From NCBI GenBank assembly GCA_013298245.1, contig JAAFHD010000043.1:1-14622 (forward strand): 14,622 bases of DNA. The letters run 5' to 3'. Within the stretch, counting starts at the first letter, position 1. Every line of letters begins with the position of its first letter. This stretch comes from Alphaproteobacteria bacterium. Its GTDB lineage: Bacteria; Pseudomonadota; Alphaproteobacteria; Acetobacterales; Acetobacteraceae. The notes under the pieces were generated by a model, which searched no databases, was not told where the DNA came from, and saw only the letters and a program-made list of their open reading frames with translations. This document shows positions 6,834 through 13,983 of this stretch, in pieces. The position numbers and the translations under genes are program-made.

Positions 6834-8267
6834 TCAACCCGACAGCCATTGGTCCCACAGGGCGTGACGGAACAGCAGGCCCGGGTCGAGCCGCCGCTTG
6901 GCGGCGGCGAATTCATCCGCGCGCGGATAGGCGGCGCGGAACTGTTCGCGCCGCGCATGCAGGCGGTATGGCAGATAGAAGCTGCCACCCAATGCCACCA
7001 CGCCTTCCACCAGCATTTCGGACAGGCGCATCATCGCCGCCTCGTCCTCTCCGTTCAGGCGTTGGCTGAAAGACATGACAGCGGCGATGCGGTCGGTGCC
7101 GGACCAGGTCAGCACCGGGGTTTCGTCGCGCTCCACCCAGCGCAGCGTGACGTTCAGGAATTCCAGCGGTGATGCGGGGATCACGCGGCGGCACAGTGCG
7201 AGGAACTCCCCGAAGCGGTCGGGCGGGATGAAGTATTCGTGCAGGATGTCGGTGCGGTGTGGGTCGCGGTTGGCCAGGTTCTCGGCCGGTTCGTTCATCA
7301 GGTTGTTGCGCGTGCCGGCGCCGAGGCCGAGTGCGGGCGCCAGGCTGCGTTCGGTGAACCAGCGCAGCTGCTTCATGCCCTCGAGGCCCGGCTGCGCGCG
7401 ATACAGCCGGCGCGTCAGCCCCCCATACCGGCCGCCGCTGCGGTCGAGGCCCGGCAACCCGCCTTCGGGCGTGGGCGCGGGCGTGTAGGTGACCAGCAAA
7501 GCCTCCTGGAAGAAGAACGGGCGGGAGATGTTCAGCCGGCCGTACAGCATCGCGGCACCGCCGCGCGCGGCGGCTGCGAAGCGGGGCGCGAATTCCGCGG
7601 CCGGCATGACGGTGAAGCTTGGCTGCATCAGCGCGTTCGGCGCCATGCCGACGACCAGGTCCAGGATGATGCCGGTCAGGCCATAGCCACCCATGGCCAG
7701 CGTGAACAGCGCCGGTTCCTGCGTGCGCGAACATTCCACGATGCTGCCATCGGCCAGCATCAGCCGGATCGCCTGCACGGTGCTGCCGAACGGACCATGC
7801 GGCGCCGGCCAGCCATGCGCGTTGACCGCGAAGGTGGCGCCCAGCCCGAAATCGCTGTTGGACTGCATGACCGCGGGCGAGAAACCCAGCGGGTCGAGCC
7901 GCGCGATCACCTCATGCCAGCGGCTGCCGGCGCTGGCACGATATTGGCGCGCGGCGGCGTCGGGTTCCAGCACGCAGCCATCGGCGGTGATGGCGTGGCC
8001 GTCACGCGGCAGGCTCTGCCCGCCCATGGAATGCCGCGCCGCCGAGACCGCAAGCGGGCGGCCGGCGCTGCGCGCGCTGGCCAGTTCCGCGCGCAGCCGG
8101 GCGATGATGGCGGCTTGCGCATCACCGCGCGCGACCCAGTGGGAAAAGACGGGCGTGGCGCTGAGACGGCTGGCATCATTCAGGACCGGCCGCGCATCGC
8201 TCGCGGCCGCCGCAGTGGCAAGGCCGATAGCGGGTAGGGCACGGCGCGGCAGCGCTAGCGACGGCAT
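6834..8267 (-). CDS. FAD-binding oxidoreductase, VAO/PCMH type, possibly Tat-exported
   Basis: The 477-residue protein belongs to the PCMH-type FAD-binding (VAO) superfamily, which oxidises alcohols, sugars or lactones. The FAD domain shows ARHSMGGQ (77-84), where the His matches the GHS position that in lactone and alditol oxidases often binds FAD covalently. It continues with SDFGLGATFAVNAHG (138-152), FGSTVQAIRLMLADG and the AMGGYGLTGIILDLV segment. The C-terminal half is the substrate-binding cap, ending in RLDPGLLFRH, a usual VAO C-terminal signature. The N terminus LPRRALPAIGLATAAAA resembles a twin-arginine signal. Start 8267 has no clear Shine-Dalgarno, so a slightly different start is possible. 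It is first in a four-gene operon. Substrate unknown. Confidence 0.9.
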   Translation of the reverse strand: MPSLALPRRALPAIGLATAAAASDARPVLNDASRLSATPVFSHWVARGDAQAAIIARLRAELASARSAGRPLAVSAARHSMGGQSLPRDGHAITADGCVLEPDAAARQYRASAGSRWHEVIARLDPLGFSPAVMQSNSDFGLGATFAVNAHGWPAPHGPFGSTVQAIRLMLADGSIVECSRTQEPALFTLAMGGYGLTGIILDLVVGMAPNALMQPSFTVMPAAEFAPRFAAAARGGAAMLYGRLNISRPFFFQEALLVTYTPAPTPEGGLPGLDRSGGRYGGLTRRLYRAQPGLEGMKQLRWFTERSLAPALGLGAGTRNNLMNEPAENLANRDPHRTDILHEYFIPPDRFGEFLALCRRVIPASPLEFLNVTLRWVERDETPVLTWSGTDRIAAVMSFSQRLNGEDEAAMMRLSEMLVEGVVALGGSFYLPYRLHARREQFRAAYPRADEFAAAKRRLDPGLLFRHALWDQWLSG

Positions 8268-8321
8268 GGTAGGCACTGAGCCATGCCGGGGCGTGGCTGG
8301 CAACCGGGCTGTGCGGGGGGA

Positions 8322-8681
8322 TCACCCCCAGTTGCACTGCACCGTCAACCGCCCCAGCAAGTCACGCGGAATGTCGGCCACGCTGCCGGTCCAGGTGCCG
8401 ATGCGGGTCTGGCTGTTCCATCGCGGCGCCACGCTGACCCCGGCCGGTACCGTGGTGAGCGCAGGCAGGGCCGGCGCCACGATGGTGGCGCGCAGCGCCC
8501 GGTCGCGCAGGTTGCGCAACGGCATCTGCAGTTCCAGCACCCCCCAGACGTTCATGGGCTGGATGGGCCCGATCTCGACGCGGTCATTGCACACCATCCG
8601 ACCGCCATTCGGGCCGGTCTGTGCGGCGGCGGGAAGTGTCATGGCCAGGACGGCCAGCGTGGCGATGCGAAGTGTTTTCAT
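8322..8681 (-). CDS. Small exported protein of unknown function
   Basis: A 119-residue protein with a classic Sec signal peptide (MKTLRIATLAVLAMTLPAAA-Q) and a mature domain of about 98 residues. The mature part has one cysteine near each end (Cys31, Cys116), suited to a disulphide in the periplasm. It looks beta-rich, with VLELQMPLRNL, LRATIVAPAL and GRLTVQCNWG strands. An AGGAGA Shine-Dalgarno precedes the ATG at 8681; the longer reading to 8726 has none. It lies 150 bp downstream of the LCCL-OmpA gene on the same strand and may be its envelope partner. I do not recognise the family. Confidence 0.8.
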   Translation of the reverse strand: MKTLRIATLAVLAMTLPAAAQTGPNGGRMVCNDRVEIGPIQPMNVWGVLELQMPLRNLRDRALRATIVAPALPALTTVPAGVSVAPRWNSQTRIGTWTGSVADIPRDLLGRLTVQCNWG

Positions 8682-8767
8682 GGCGTGTTCTCCTGCGATG
8701 CCGAATTCTGCGGCAGCGCGGCTCACGCGTCTTTTGGCGCACCGGAAAAACCTTGTGATCGGGGCGA

Positions 8768-8832
8768 ATGGTCTTGCCTATCGCGGTGATAGGGCCGGCC
8801 GACAGAGCGACTGCCCGGCCAGCCAAGACCAT
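8768..8832 (-). other. Three-way-junction RNA/cruciform element after the LCCL-OmpA gene
   Basis: A 9-bp outer inverted repeat, ATGGTCTTG (8768-8776) with CAAGACCAT (8824-8832), encloses two side hairpins: 8777-8782 with 8788-8793 (6 bp, 5-nt loop) and 8794-8798 with 8815-8819 (5 bp, 16-nt loop). The outer right arm reaches into the OmpA-gene stop codon (8834-8832). In the minus reading direction a run of five T (8750-8746) occurs about 17 nt later. It may be a complex terminator or a 3' mRNA element in the 150-bp gap before the small exported protein gene. Confidence 0.45.
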
Positions 8833-10196
8833 CAATCCAGCCGCTCCGCCTCCACCCGCCGGTTCAGTGAACGCCCTGCCTCGGTGGCATTGTCGCCGAT
8901 GGGCTGCGCCTGGCCGCGGCCTTCGGCCAGGAAGCGGTTGGCGGCGATACCATTCTGCGACAGCCAGGCCACCACGGCGGCCGCTCGCCGCTGGCTCAGC
9001 GGGCCATTGATGGCTGGCGTGCCCTGGGTGTCGGTGTGGCCCACGATGCGCAGGCGCAGCCCGGTATCGGCCTGCATCGCATCACGCAGCTGCATCAGGG
9101 TCGGCGCAGCGCTGATGTCCAGATCCGCGGAGCCGGTGCGGAAGGTGACATACAGCGCGACCTTGCCGGTGCGCCGCAGACTATCCGCCACCGGCGCCTG
9201 CACCGGCGCGCCCACCATCACATTCTGAGCACCCTCGAAGCGGAAGCCGGCGGGGTATTCCTCCCAGTTGCTGGTCGCCACGCCGTTCCGCGTGCTGCCG
9301 GCCCAGCGCGACTGCGCGCCAGTCATCACCACACTCACCTGGCCGCCGGTGATGGGCACCACCCCCGCATGGCGTGCGGCGCGGCAGGTCAGGCTGTCGG
9401 CCGTGTAGGGACCGCTGCCCCAGATGGTGCCGGCGCGCAAAGTGGCCTCGCCGGTGCAGATGCAGTCCAGCGCTTCGGTGCCGCCGGCGAAGGCGGTCAT
9501 GTTGTCGGGGCAGAGCTGCAGGCCGGCGCTGACGCCCTCGAAGCGGAAACTATTGCCCCAGGGGCCGTAATTCTGCGTGGTGACACCATTGCGGGTGATG
9601 CCGACATAGCGCGGCAGGCCGCCCAGCATGCGGATCGTGACCTCTCCGCCCGCGCGGCCGACGGCGCCGGCGTGCAGCGCGGCGCGGCAGGTGGCGCTGT
9701 CACTGGTATAGGCATCGCTGCCCCAGACGGTGCCGGCACGGGCCACCGCTCCGGCGGTGCAGACGCAGCGCACCGGCTCGGTCGCGCCGTGTTCGCCCTG
9801 CATGGTGTCGCCGCATTCCTGGATGCCCGCGCGCGGGGCTTCGGCCGAGGCGATGCGTTCGCCCCGGAAGGTGAAGCTGCGCGGATAGGCGCCGTAATCC
9901 ATCGTCGCCAGGCCATTGCTGCGGCTGCCGCGGAAGCGCTCAAGGCCGCCGCCTGGCTGCACCGTGACGGCACCACCCTGCGGGCCGATGACACCGGCAT
10001 GGCGGGCCGCGGTGCAGATGTTGCTGTCGGCGGTGTAGGTGTCACTGCCCCAGACGGACCCGGCGCTGGGGGCGGCGCAGAGGCAGGCATGCGGCTCGCC
10101 GGCTGGCAGGCCCATGGCATTGGCCGGACATGCGGGCTGCGCCATGACCGGCATCGCGCCTGCCAGCAGCACGATGATGAGGGCGAGCAGCGGCAT
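8832..10196 (-). CDS. OmpA-family lipid- or peptidoglycan-anchoring protein with three LCCL domains
   Basis: The 454-residue precursor has a Sec signal peptide (MPLLALIIVLLAGAMPVMA-Q). Three LCCL repeats follow, at about 38-112, 144-220 and 245-322. Each carries a C-x-C pair, a WGS-x-x-YT-x-DS-x-x-C core, an AA-x-HAG motif, a GG-x-V strand and a final NG...SFRF-like strand. Residues 345-454 form an OmpA C-terminal domain with GHTDTQG (386-392) and LSQRRA (400-405), holding the Asp and Arg that bind diaminopimelate in peptidoglycan. AGGGA precedes the chosen ATG; longer readings spoil the signal peptide. LCCL domains are known from animal extracellular proteins (factor C, cochlin), where they bind lipid A or other ligands. 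Three in tandem on an OmpA anchor suggests an envelope ligand-binding protein (inference). Confidence 0.92.
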   Translation of the reverse strand: MPLLALIIVLLAGAMPVMAQPACPANAMGLPAGEPHACLCAAPSAGSVWGSDTYTADSNICTAARHAGVIGPQGGAVTVQPGGGLERFRGSRSNGLATMDYGAYPRSFTFRGERIASAEAPRAGIQECGDTMQGEHGATEPVRCVCTAGAVARAGTVWGSDAYTSDSATCRAALHAGAVGRAGGEVTIRMLGGLPRYVGITRNGVTTQNYGPWGNSFRFEGVSAGLQLCPDNMTAFAGGTEALDCICTGEATLRAGTIWGSGPYTADSLTCRAARHAGVVPITGGQVSVVMTGAQSRWAGSTRNGVATSNWEEYPAGFRFEGAQNVMVGAPVQAPVADSLRRTGKVALYVTFRTGSADLDISAAPTLMQLRDAMQADTGLRLRIVGHTDTQGTPAINGPLSQRRAAAVVAWLSQNGIAANRFLAEGRGQAQPIGDNATEAGRSLNRRVEAERLD

Positions 10197-10257
10197 CGCG
10201 ACGTTCCCTGTTTCACACGGGAGCGTGCAGAAAGGCGACCGCGGGTTCAACACACAT

Positions 10258-10288
10258 GTGATAGCGATGTCGTGAGCATCGCGATCAC
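10258..10288 (-). terminator. Hairpin downstream of the manC-type gene
   Basis: Positions 10258-10269 pair with 10277-10288 (11 of 12 pairs; one mismatch at 10263/10283; 7-nt loop), starting 3 nt past the TAG (10294-10292) in the minus direction. It is a likely transcription stop between the mannose gene and the LCCL-OmpA gene. There is only a weak T-rich stretch after it. Confidence 0.5.
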
Positions 10289-10291
10289 GGC

Positions 10292-11722
10292 CTAAGCCCG
10301 GCCGTAGGTATCCTCGATGCGGACGATGTCGTCCTCACCGGTATAGCTGCCGACCTGCACTTCGATCAGCGTTAGCGGGATTTTGCCGGGGTTTTCCATC
10401 CGGTGCACGCAGCCCAAGGGCAGGTAAACGCTCTCATTCTCGCGCACCATGATGCGTTCCTCGTCGCGCTGAACGATGGCGGTGCCGTTCACCACCACCC
10501 AGTGTTCCGCACGGTGGAAGTGCTTTTGCAGCGACAGCTTGCCGCCCGGGACAACGGTTATCTTCTTCACCTGGAAGCGGGTGCCCTGGATCAGGCCTTC
10601 GTAGTGGCCCCAGGGGCGGAACATGCGGCGGTGTTCGGTCGCCTGCTTCAGGCCCTGGGCCTTCAGCTGTTCGACCAACTTCTTCACATCCTGCGAGGCG
10701 GAGCGATGCATGGCCAGCACCGCATCATCAGTCACGACCAGCACCGCATCCTCGAGGCCGACCACGCCGGCCAGCATGCCCTCGCTACGGACGAAGCAGT
10801 TCTTCGCACCCACCAGATGAACCGGGCCTTGCGTGGCGTTGCCGGCGCTGTCCTTCTCGGCAATCTGCCACAGCGCGTCCCAGCTGCCGACATCGGACCA
10901 GCCAAGTGCCGCGGGCACCACAGCCGCCACGGCGGTGCGCTCCATCACCGCATAGTCGATCGAGATGGATGGGCAGCGGGCGAAGGCGGTTTCGTCCAGG
11001 CGGACGAAATCCAGGTCACGCTTGGCGGCGGCAAGTGCCGCGCGGGCGCCGGCCAGCACATCAGGCGCGAAGCGTTCCAGCTCGGCGATCAACGTCGTGG
11101 TGGTGGCGATGAACTGGCCCGAGTTCCACAGATGCCTGCCGCCATCCATGAAGGCGCGCGCGGTGGCGGCATCCGGCTTTTCGACAAAGCGCGCGACTGC
11201 ATGCACGCCGGGCGTGCCAGCGATTTCAGCACCACTTTCGATATAGCCGAAGCCGGTTTCCGGCGCGGTCGGCTGCATGCCGAAGGTGACGATGCGGCCG
11301 GCCTTCGCACCCGCCACCGCGCTGGCGAGTGCGGCATGCAGCGCGGCTTCGTCCTGGATGGCGCTGTCGGCCGGCATGATCCACAGCACACTGCCCGGGG
11401 CTTCTTCTTCCGCCAGCAGGGCGGCGGTGGCGACCGCAGGCGCACTGTTGCGGCCCATCGGTTCCAGCAGGATGCGCGGGTTGGGCAGCTTCGCATCGCG
11501 CAGTTGTTCGGCCACCAGGAAGCGATGCGCCTCATTGCAGACCACGATGGGGGCGGCGAAGCCTGCCCCTGCGGCGCGCAGCGCAGTCGCGGCCAGCATG
11601 GTGTTGCGCCCGACTAACGGCCAGAACTGCTTGGGATAGGTCTCGCGCGAGAGCGGCCACAGCCGGGTGCCGGAACCGCCGGAGAGAATGACGGGGATGA
11701 TTGCGCCGGGCGATGAGGTCAT
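10292..11722 (-). CDS. manC: Mannose-1-phosphate guanylyltransferase / mannose-6-phosphate isomerase (bifunctional, type II)
   Basis: The 476-residue enzyme supplies GDP-mannose for surface polysaccharides by converting fructose-6-P to mannose-6-P and mannose-1-P plus GTP to GDP-mannose. The nucleotidyltransferase half shows the activator/GTP loop LSGGSGTRLWPLSRETYPKQ from residue 13, then EPMGRNSAPA, FVEKPD, WNSGQF and GWSDVGSWDALW. The C-terminal cupin half (about 365-470) has RPWGHYEGL, PGGKLSLQKHFHRAEHW (from 392, metal-binding His and Glu) and a second VHRMENPG strand. Length and domain order match AlgA/ManC/XanB. Start 11722 has only a weak AGG upstream; a GTG at 11770 would add 16 residues and is less likely. 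It is divergent from the DUF4214 and GT-like genes, which fits an exopolysaccharide locus. Confidence 0.95.
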   Translation of the reverse strand: MTSSPGAIIPVILSGGSGTRLWPLSRETYPKQFWPLVGRNTMLAATALRAAGAGFAAPIVVCNEAHRFLVAEQLRDAKLPNPRILLEPMGRNSAPAVATAALLAEEEAPGSVLWIMPADSAIQDEAALHAALASAVAGAKAGRIVTFGMQPTAPETGFGYIESGAEIAGTPGVHAVARFVEKPDAATARAFMDGGRHLWNSGQFIATTTTLIAELERFAPDVLAGARAALAAAKRDLDFVRLDETAFARCPSISIDYAVMERTAVAAVVPAALGWSDVGSWDALWQIAEKDSAGNATQGPVHLVGAKNCFVRSEGMLAGVVGLEDAVLVVTDDAVLAMHRSASQDVKKLVEQLKAQGLKQATEHRRMFRPWGHYEGLIQGTRFQVKKITVVPGGKLSLQKHFHRAEHWVVVNGTAIVQRDEERIMVRENESVYLPLGCVHRMENPGKIPLTLIEVQVGSYTGEDDIVRIEDTYGRA

Positions 11723-11748
11723 GGGCTTCGAAACCTGCGGATGGGGAA

Positions 11749-11793
11749 GGCGGTGTAGAACGGTCAACACTATAACGAAAGATTGCTACCGCC
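11749..11793. promoter_or_regulatory. AT-rich core of the divergent manC / DUF4214 promoter region
   Basis: Between the two divergent starts (11722 and 11864) lies an unusual AT-rich island in GC-rich DNA. ACTATAAC offers a -10-like TATAAC (11771-11776) on plus and TATAGT (11774-11769) on minus. It is flanked by the inverted repeat GGCGGT (11749-11754) and ACCGCC (11788-11793), a possible operator. I see no convincing -35 for either direction, so an activator or alternative sigma factor may be needed. Confidence 0.35.
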
Positions 11794-11863
11794 CGATCAT
11801 GGCCGAAACGGGGCCGCAAGAAGACGGATTGCAACCGCCTCGCCCGCGCGCCATCAAGGCGGC

Positions 11864-12412
11864 ATGAACGCGATCCGCGCCGCCGACCTGCTGATCGGCT
11901 CCGACCATGATTTCCTGGTGAACCTTTATTTGGCCGCGCTGGGGCGCTGGCCGGATGAGGAAGGCTATTCGCATTTCCGCGACATCATCGCCGAAGGCCA
12001 GGCGGGGCGGGTGCGCGCGCTGCATATCATCTCAGGCTCCCCGGAGGCTCAGAAGCTGGGGCGGCGCGTGGTGATCGACGACCCCCTGGTCCCGAGCGAG
12101 CCAGACAAGGCGCTGGCCACGCAATTGTCGCTGCGCACGGAATTCCTGCATCGGCAGATCGGGGCGGCGCCGGCGCACCCTGCGCCCGTGCAGATCACGC
12201 AGCCGCTGGTGCGCGAATTGCGCAGCGAGTTGACCGCGCTCCGCCAGGAGATGCGCGAGCGCCTGGCGCAGCTGAGCGCCGAGATCACGCCGCGGCCGTT
12301 GCCGCCGATGGGCGATCCAAGCCGCATGGCAGACCAGCTGCACGAAGCCCTGGCGCTGGCCGAAGCGCGCATGGAACTGCGCATCCGCGCCCTGGAAAAG
12401 CGTCTGCCTTGA
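11864..12412 (+). CDS. DUF4214-type domain protein with C-terminal coiled coil
   Basis: This 182-residue protein has no signal peptide. Residues 13-65 resemble the DUF4214 module (DFLVNLYLAALGRWPDEEGY, then an ISGSPEAQ-type end), which recurs in polysaccharide-associated and surface proteins and is often fused or adjacent to glycosyltransferases. Residues about 114-142 and 152-181 are long charged helices with heptad-like Leu/Ala spacing (RELRSELTALRQEMRERLAQL), likely coiled coils, separated by a Pro-rich hinge. Start 11864 has AAGG upstream; the reading from 11783 begins with a TTG-like context and a non-conserved tail. The following gene starts inside this gene's stop codon, so the two are made together. 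A scaffold or length-control role is possible but unproven. Confidence 0.8.
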   Translation: MNAIRAADLLIGSDHDFLVNLYLAALGRWPDEEGYSHFRDIIAEGQAGRVRALHIISGSPEAQKLGRRVVIDDPLVPSEPDKALATQLSLRTEFLHRQIGAAPAHPAPVQITQPLVRELRSELTALRQEMRERLAQLSAEITPRPLPPMGDPSRMADQLHEALALAEARMELRIRALEKRLP

Positions 12413-13329
12413 GCACACCGCGGCTGATCATCACAGCGCCGGTGGAGGGTGCTGCGGCCGCCCGCCTGGGACCGCTGATCGCGGCGATCGGCGCGCGCCT
12501 GCCAGCGCGGCTGTTGATTCCAGGCGCGATGCAGCGTGACCTCGCGCCCATCACGCCCATCCTGCCCGACGAATGGGATGACCTGCATGCGTTGCCGCAT
12601 CTGCACCTGCTGGCGGACAGCACCCATTCCGCGCAGGCCTTGCAGGCGGCCGGCCAGTGCCGCGGCGTGGCGGTGCTGGAGGATGGCAGCCTGCATCATG
12701 CCTACCGGCAAATGACGCTGGGGTTCGGCTCGTCGGAAGCCTGGCTGCGGATGCTGGGCGTGCAGCACGGCCCGGCGGCGTCCAGGCTGGGCCGCCTGGC
12801 CTTCGAGGGGCTGGAACACCCTGCCCTCCCGCGGCTGGCGCCGATGCTGGAGGAGGTGTCGCGGCTGTCGGAGGCCGTCGTGGTGCGGCGCGCGGATATC
12901 CCGCTGCCGCCGGGCGCGCATCGGCATGTCCTGGCACCCGGCGTGCTGCCCTGGCGGCGGCTATTGCCGGAAGCGGGGCTGCGCGTCGCCGGCGCGGGGC
13001 GGTTGGCGACGGTGGTTGCGCGCCTGGCTGGCGCGGAGCTCATCCCGCCGGGCGACCCGCGCGCTGATGCGCTACTGGCGCTGGACTTGCCGTTCTCCGC
13101 GCAGGATTTGCGCTGGCCGGCGACGGCGCTGGCCTCCGGCTGCCCGGTGCTGGCCTGGGAAGCGAGCCTGCCGGACGACTGGGCAGGCGTGACCCGCCTG
13201 CCCTTCCCGTCCGATGCGGCGGCGGTGGCGAGCGCCTTGACCGCGTTGCTGAAACGCCCGCGCCCGGCGGCCATCGCCATGCCCAGCCCGGCGGACGAGG
13301 CCGAGGCACTGTTGAAGCTGCTGTTCTAA
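12409..13329 (+). CDS. Degenerate GT-B (GT4-like) glycosyltransferase homologue
   Basis: A 306-residue protein that starts with TTG overlapping the preceding TGA (TTGA), so translation is coupled. I read GT-B-like features: a central GVAVLEDGSLHHAY (86-99) resembling the PGVVVLHD-x-x-LHH segment of GT4 enzymes; SEAVVVRRADI (154-164) like the SxxVVVHS helix; and a C-terminal DALLALDLPFSAQDLRWPATALASGCPVLAW (220-250) matching the E-P/G-F-x7-E...A-x-G-x-PVI region. That region lacks both acidic catalytic residues, and the linker between domains is short for the family (usual 350-400 aa). It may be an inactive or accessory glycosyltransferase for the neighbouring GDP-mannose pathway. The assignment is by eye and moderate. 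Confidence 0.6.
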   Translation: MSTPRLIITAPVEGAAAARLGPLIAAIGARLPARLLIPGAMQRDLAPITPILPDEWDDLHALPHLHLLADSTHSAQALQAAGQCRGVAVLEDGSLHHAYRQMTLGFGSSEAWLRMLGVQHGPAASRLGRLAFEGLEHPALPRLAPMLEEVSRLSEAVVVRRADIPLPPGAHRHVLAPGVLPWRRLLPEAGLRVAGAGRLATVVARLAGAELIPPGDPRADALLALDLPFSAQDLRWPATALASGCPVLAWEASLPDDWAGVTRLPFPSDAAAVASALTALLKRPRPAAIAMPSPADEAEALLKLLF

Positions 13330-13331
13330 TC

Positions 13332-13360
13332 TTGCCGCTTCCACCGACCAGCACCATAAC
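13332..13360 (+). promoter_or_regulatory. Candidate promoter of the J-domain gene, predicting a leaderless mRNA
   Basis: TTGCCG (13332-13337), a 17-bp spacer and CATAAC (13355-13360) end 6 nt before the ATG at 13367, which places the transcription start on or beside the A of ATG. No Shine-Dalgarno is present. It closely parallels the element before prfB. Confidence 0.4.
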
Positions 13361-13366
13361 GACCTG

Positions 13367-13942
13367 ATGCCGAGACGAAGGGGCGATCCGCGCCCCGATC
13401 CCGCCGCACCGCGCCGCCCCTGCGAGGCCCCGGACTGCCCGGAGCCCGGCGAATATCGCGCGCCCAAGGACCGCACGCGCTTACGCGAATATCGCTGGTT
13501 CTGCCTTCAGCACGTGCGCGAATACAATTTGTCCTGGGATTTCTACAAAGGCCTGCAGCCCGACCAGATCGAGACAGCGCTGCGCGATGATACAGCATGG
13601 CAGCGCCCGACCTGGCCATTGGGTCGGCTGGGCGGGCGGATCGACCCGGAGTTGCTGCGCGATCCGTTCGGTATCCTGCAGGGCCGGCTGGACCAACCGC
13701 AGAAGCGCCCCGACCCGGCGCGCCCGCCGCCGGAACTGCGCGCGGCGCTGGATTTGCTGGAACTATCCTGGCCCACGGATTCGCTTGCGCTGAAGACGCG
13801 CTACAAGGAATTGGCCAAGCGCTACCACCCCGATGTCAACGGCGGCGACCGCAGCGCGGAGGAGCGCCTGAAGGACATCAACCGCGCCTATTCCCTGCTG
13901 CGCAACAGGCTTGCGCAAACCCAGGCTTCCGCCCGCGCGTGA
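13367..13942 (+). CDS. J-domain co-chaperone with N-terminal zinc-type motif
   Basis: A 191-residue protein of a DnaJ-like class found in alphaproteobacteria. The N-terminal part (about 19-60) has Cys19, Cys24, Cys46 and His49 (C-x4-C-x21-C-x2-H), a probable zinc site, within the recognisable EYRAP and FCLQHVREYN segment. A middle linker is rich in Pro. The J domain occupies about 126-185, with the DnaK-stimulating HPD at 154-156 (KRYHPDVNGGD) and INRAYSLL as helix IV. The J domain lies at the C terminus, unlike DnaJ itself. It would recruit Hsp70 to a specific client. cobS begins 41 bp downstream on the same strand, so the cobaltochelatase ATPase is a candidate client (inference). Confidence 0.92.
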   Translation: MPRRRGDPRPDPAAPRRPCEAPDCPEPGEYRAPKDRTRLREYRWFCLQHVREYNLSWDFYKGLQPDQIETALRDDTAWQRPTWPLGRLGGRIDPELLRDPFGILQGRLDQPQKRPDPARPPPELRAALDLLELSWPTDSLALKTRYKELAKRYHPDVNGGDRSAEERLKDINRAYSLLRNRLAQTQASARA

Positions 13943-13983
13943 GCGCGCCTAGAACATCGCATCCTTTGACAATGGACGAGAGC

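Noticed and set aside
8279..8298. Inverted repeat in the 54-bp gap between the small exported protein and FAD-oxidase genes
   Set aside because: The loop is only 2 nt and on the transcribed (minus) strand the central pair becomes an A-C mismatch, so it is too weak to call a terminator.
7693..9228. Plus-strand ORF (511 codons) spanning three minus-strand genes
   Set aside because: It crosses several well-supported genes and intergenic hairpins, and has Ser/Arg/Ala-rich composition without domains.
9036..10295. Plus-strand ORF (419 codons) opposite the LCCL-OmpA gene
   Set aside because: Composition is Ala/Gly/His/Arg-rich and its repeats are mirror images of the LCCL repeats on the other strand.
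11723..11770. Upstream GTG start for the manC-type protein
   Set aside because: It adds 16 residues before the family's usual short N terminus and has no better ribosome site.
13966..13971. Perfect -35 consensus TTGACA just before cobS
   Set aside because: No -10-like hexamer lies 16-18 bp downstream, and that region is already coding, so it is probably chance.
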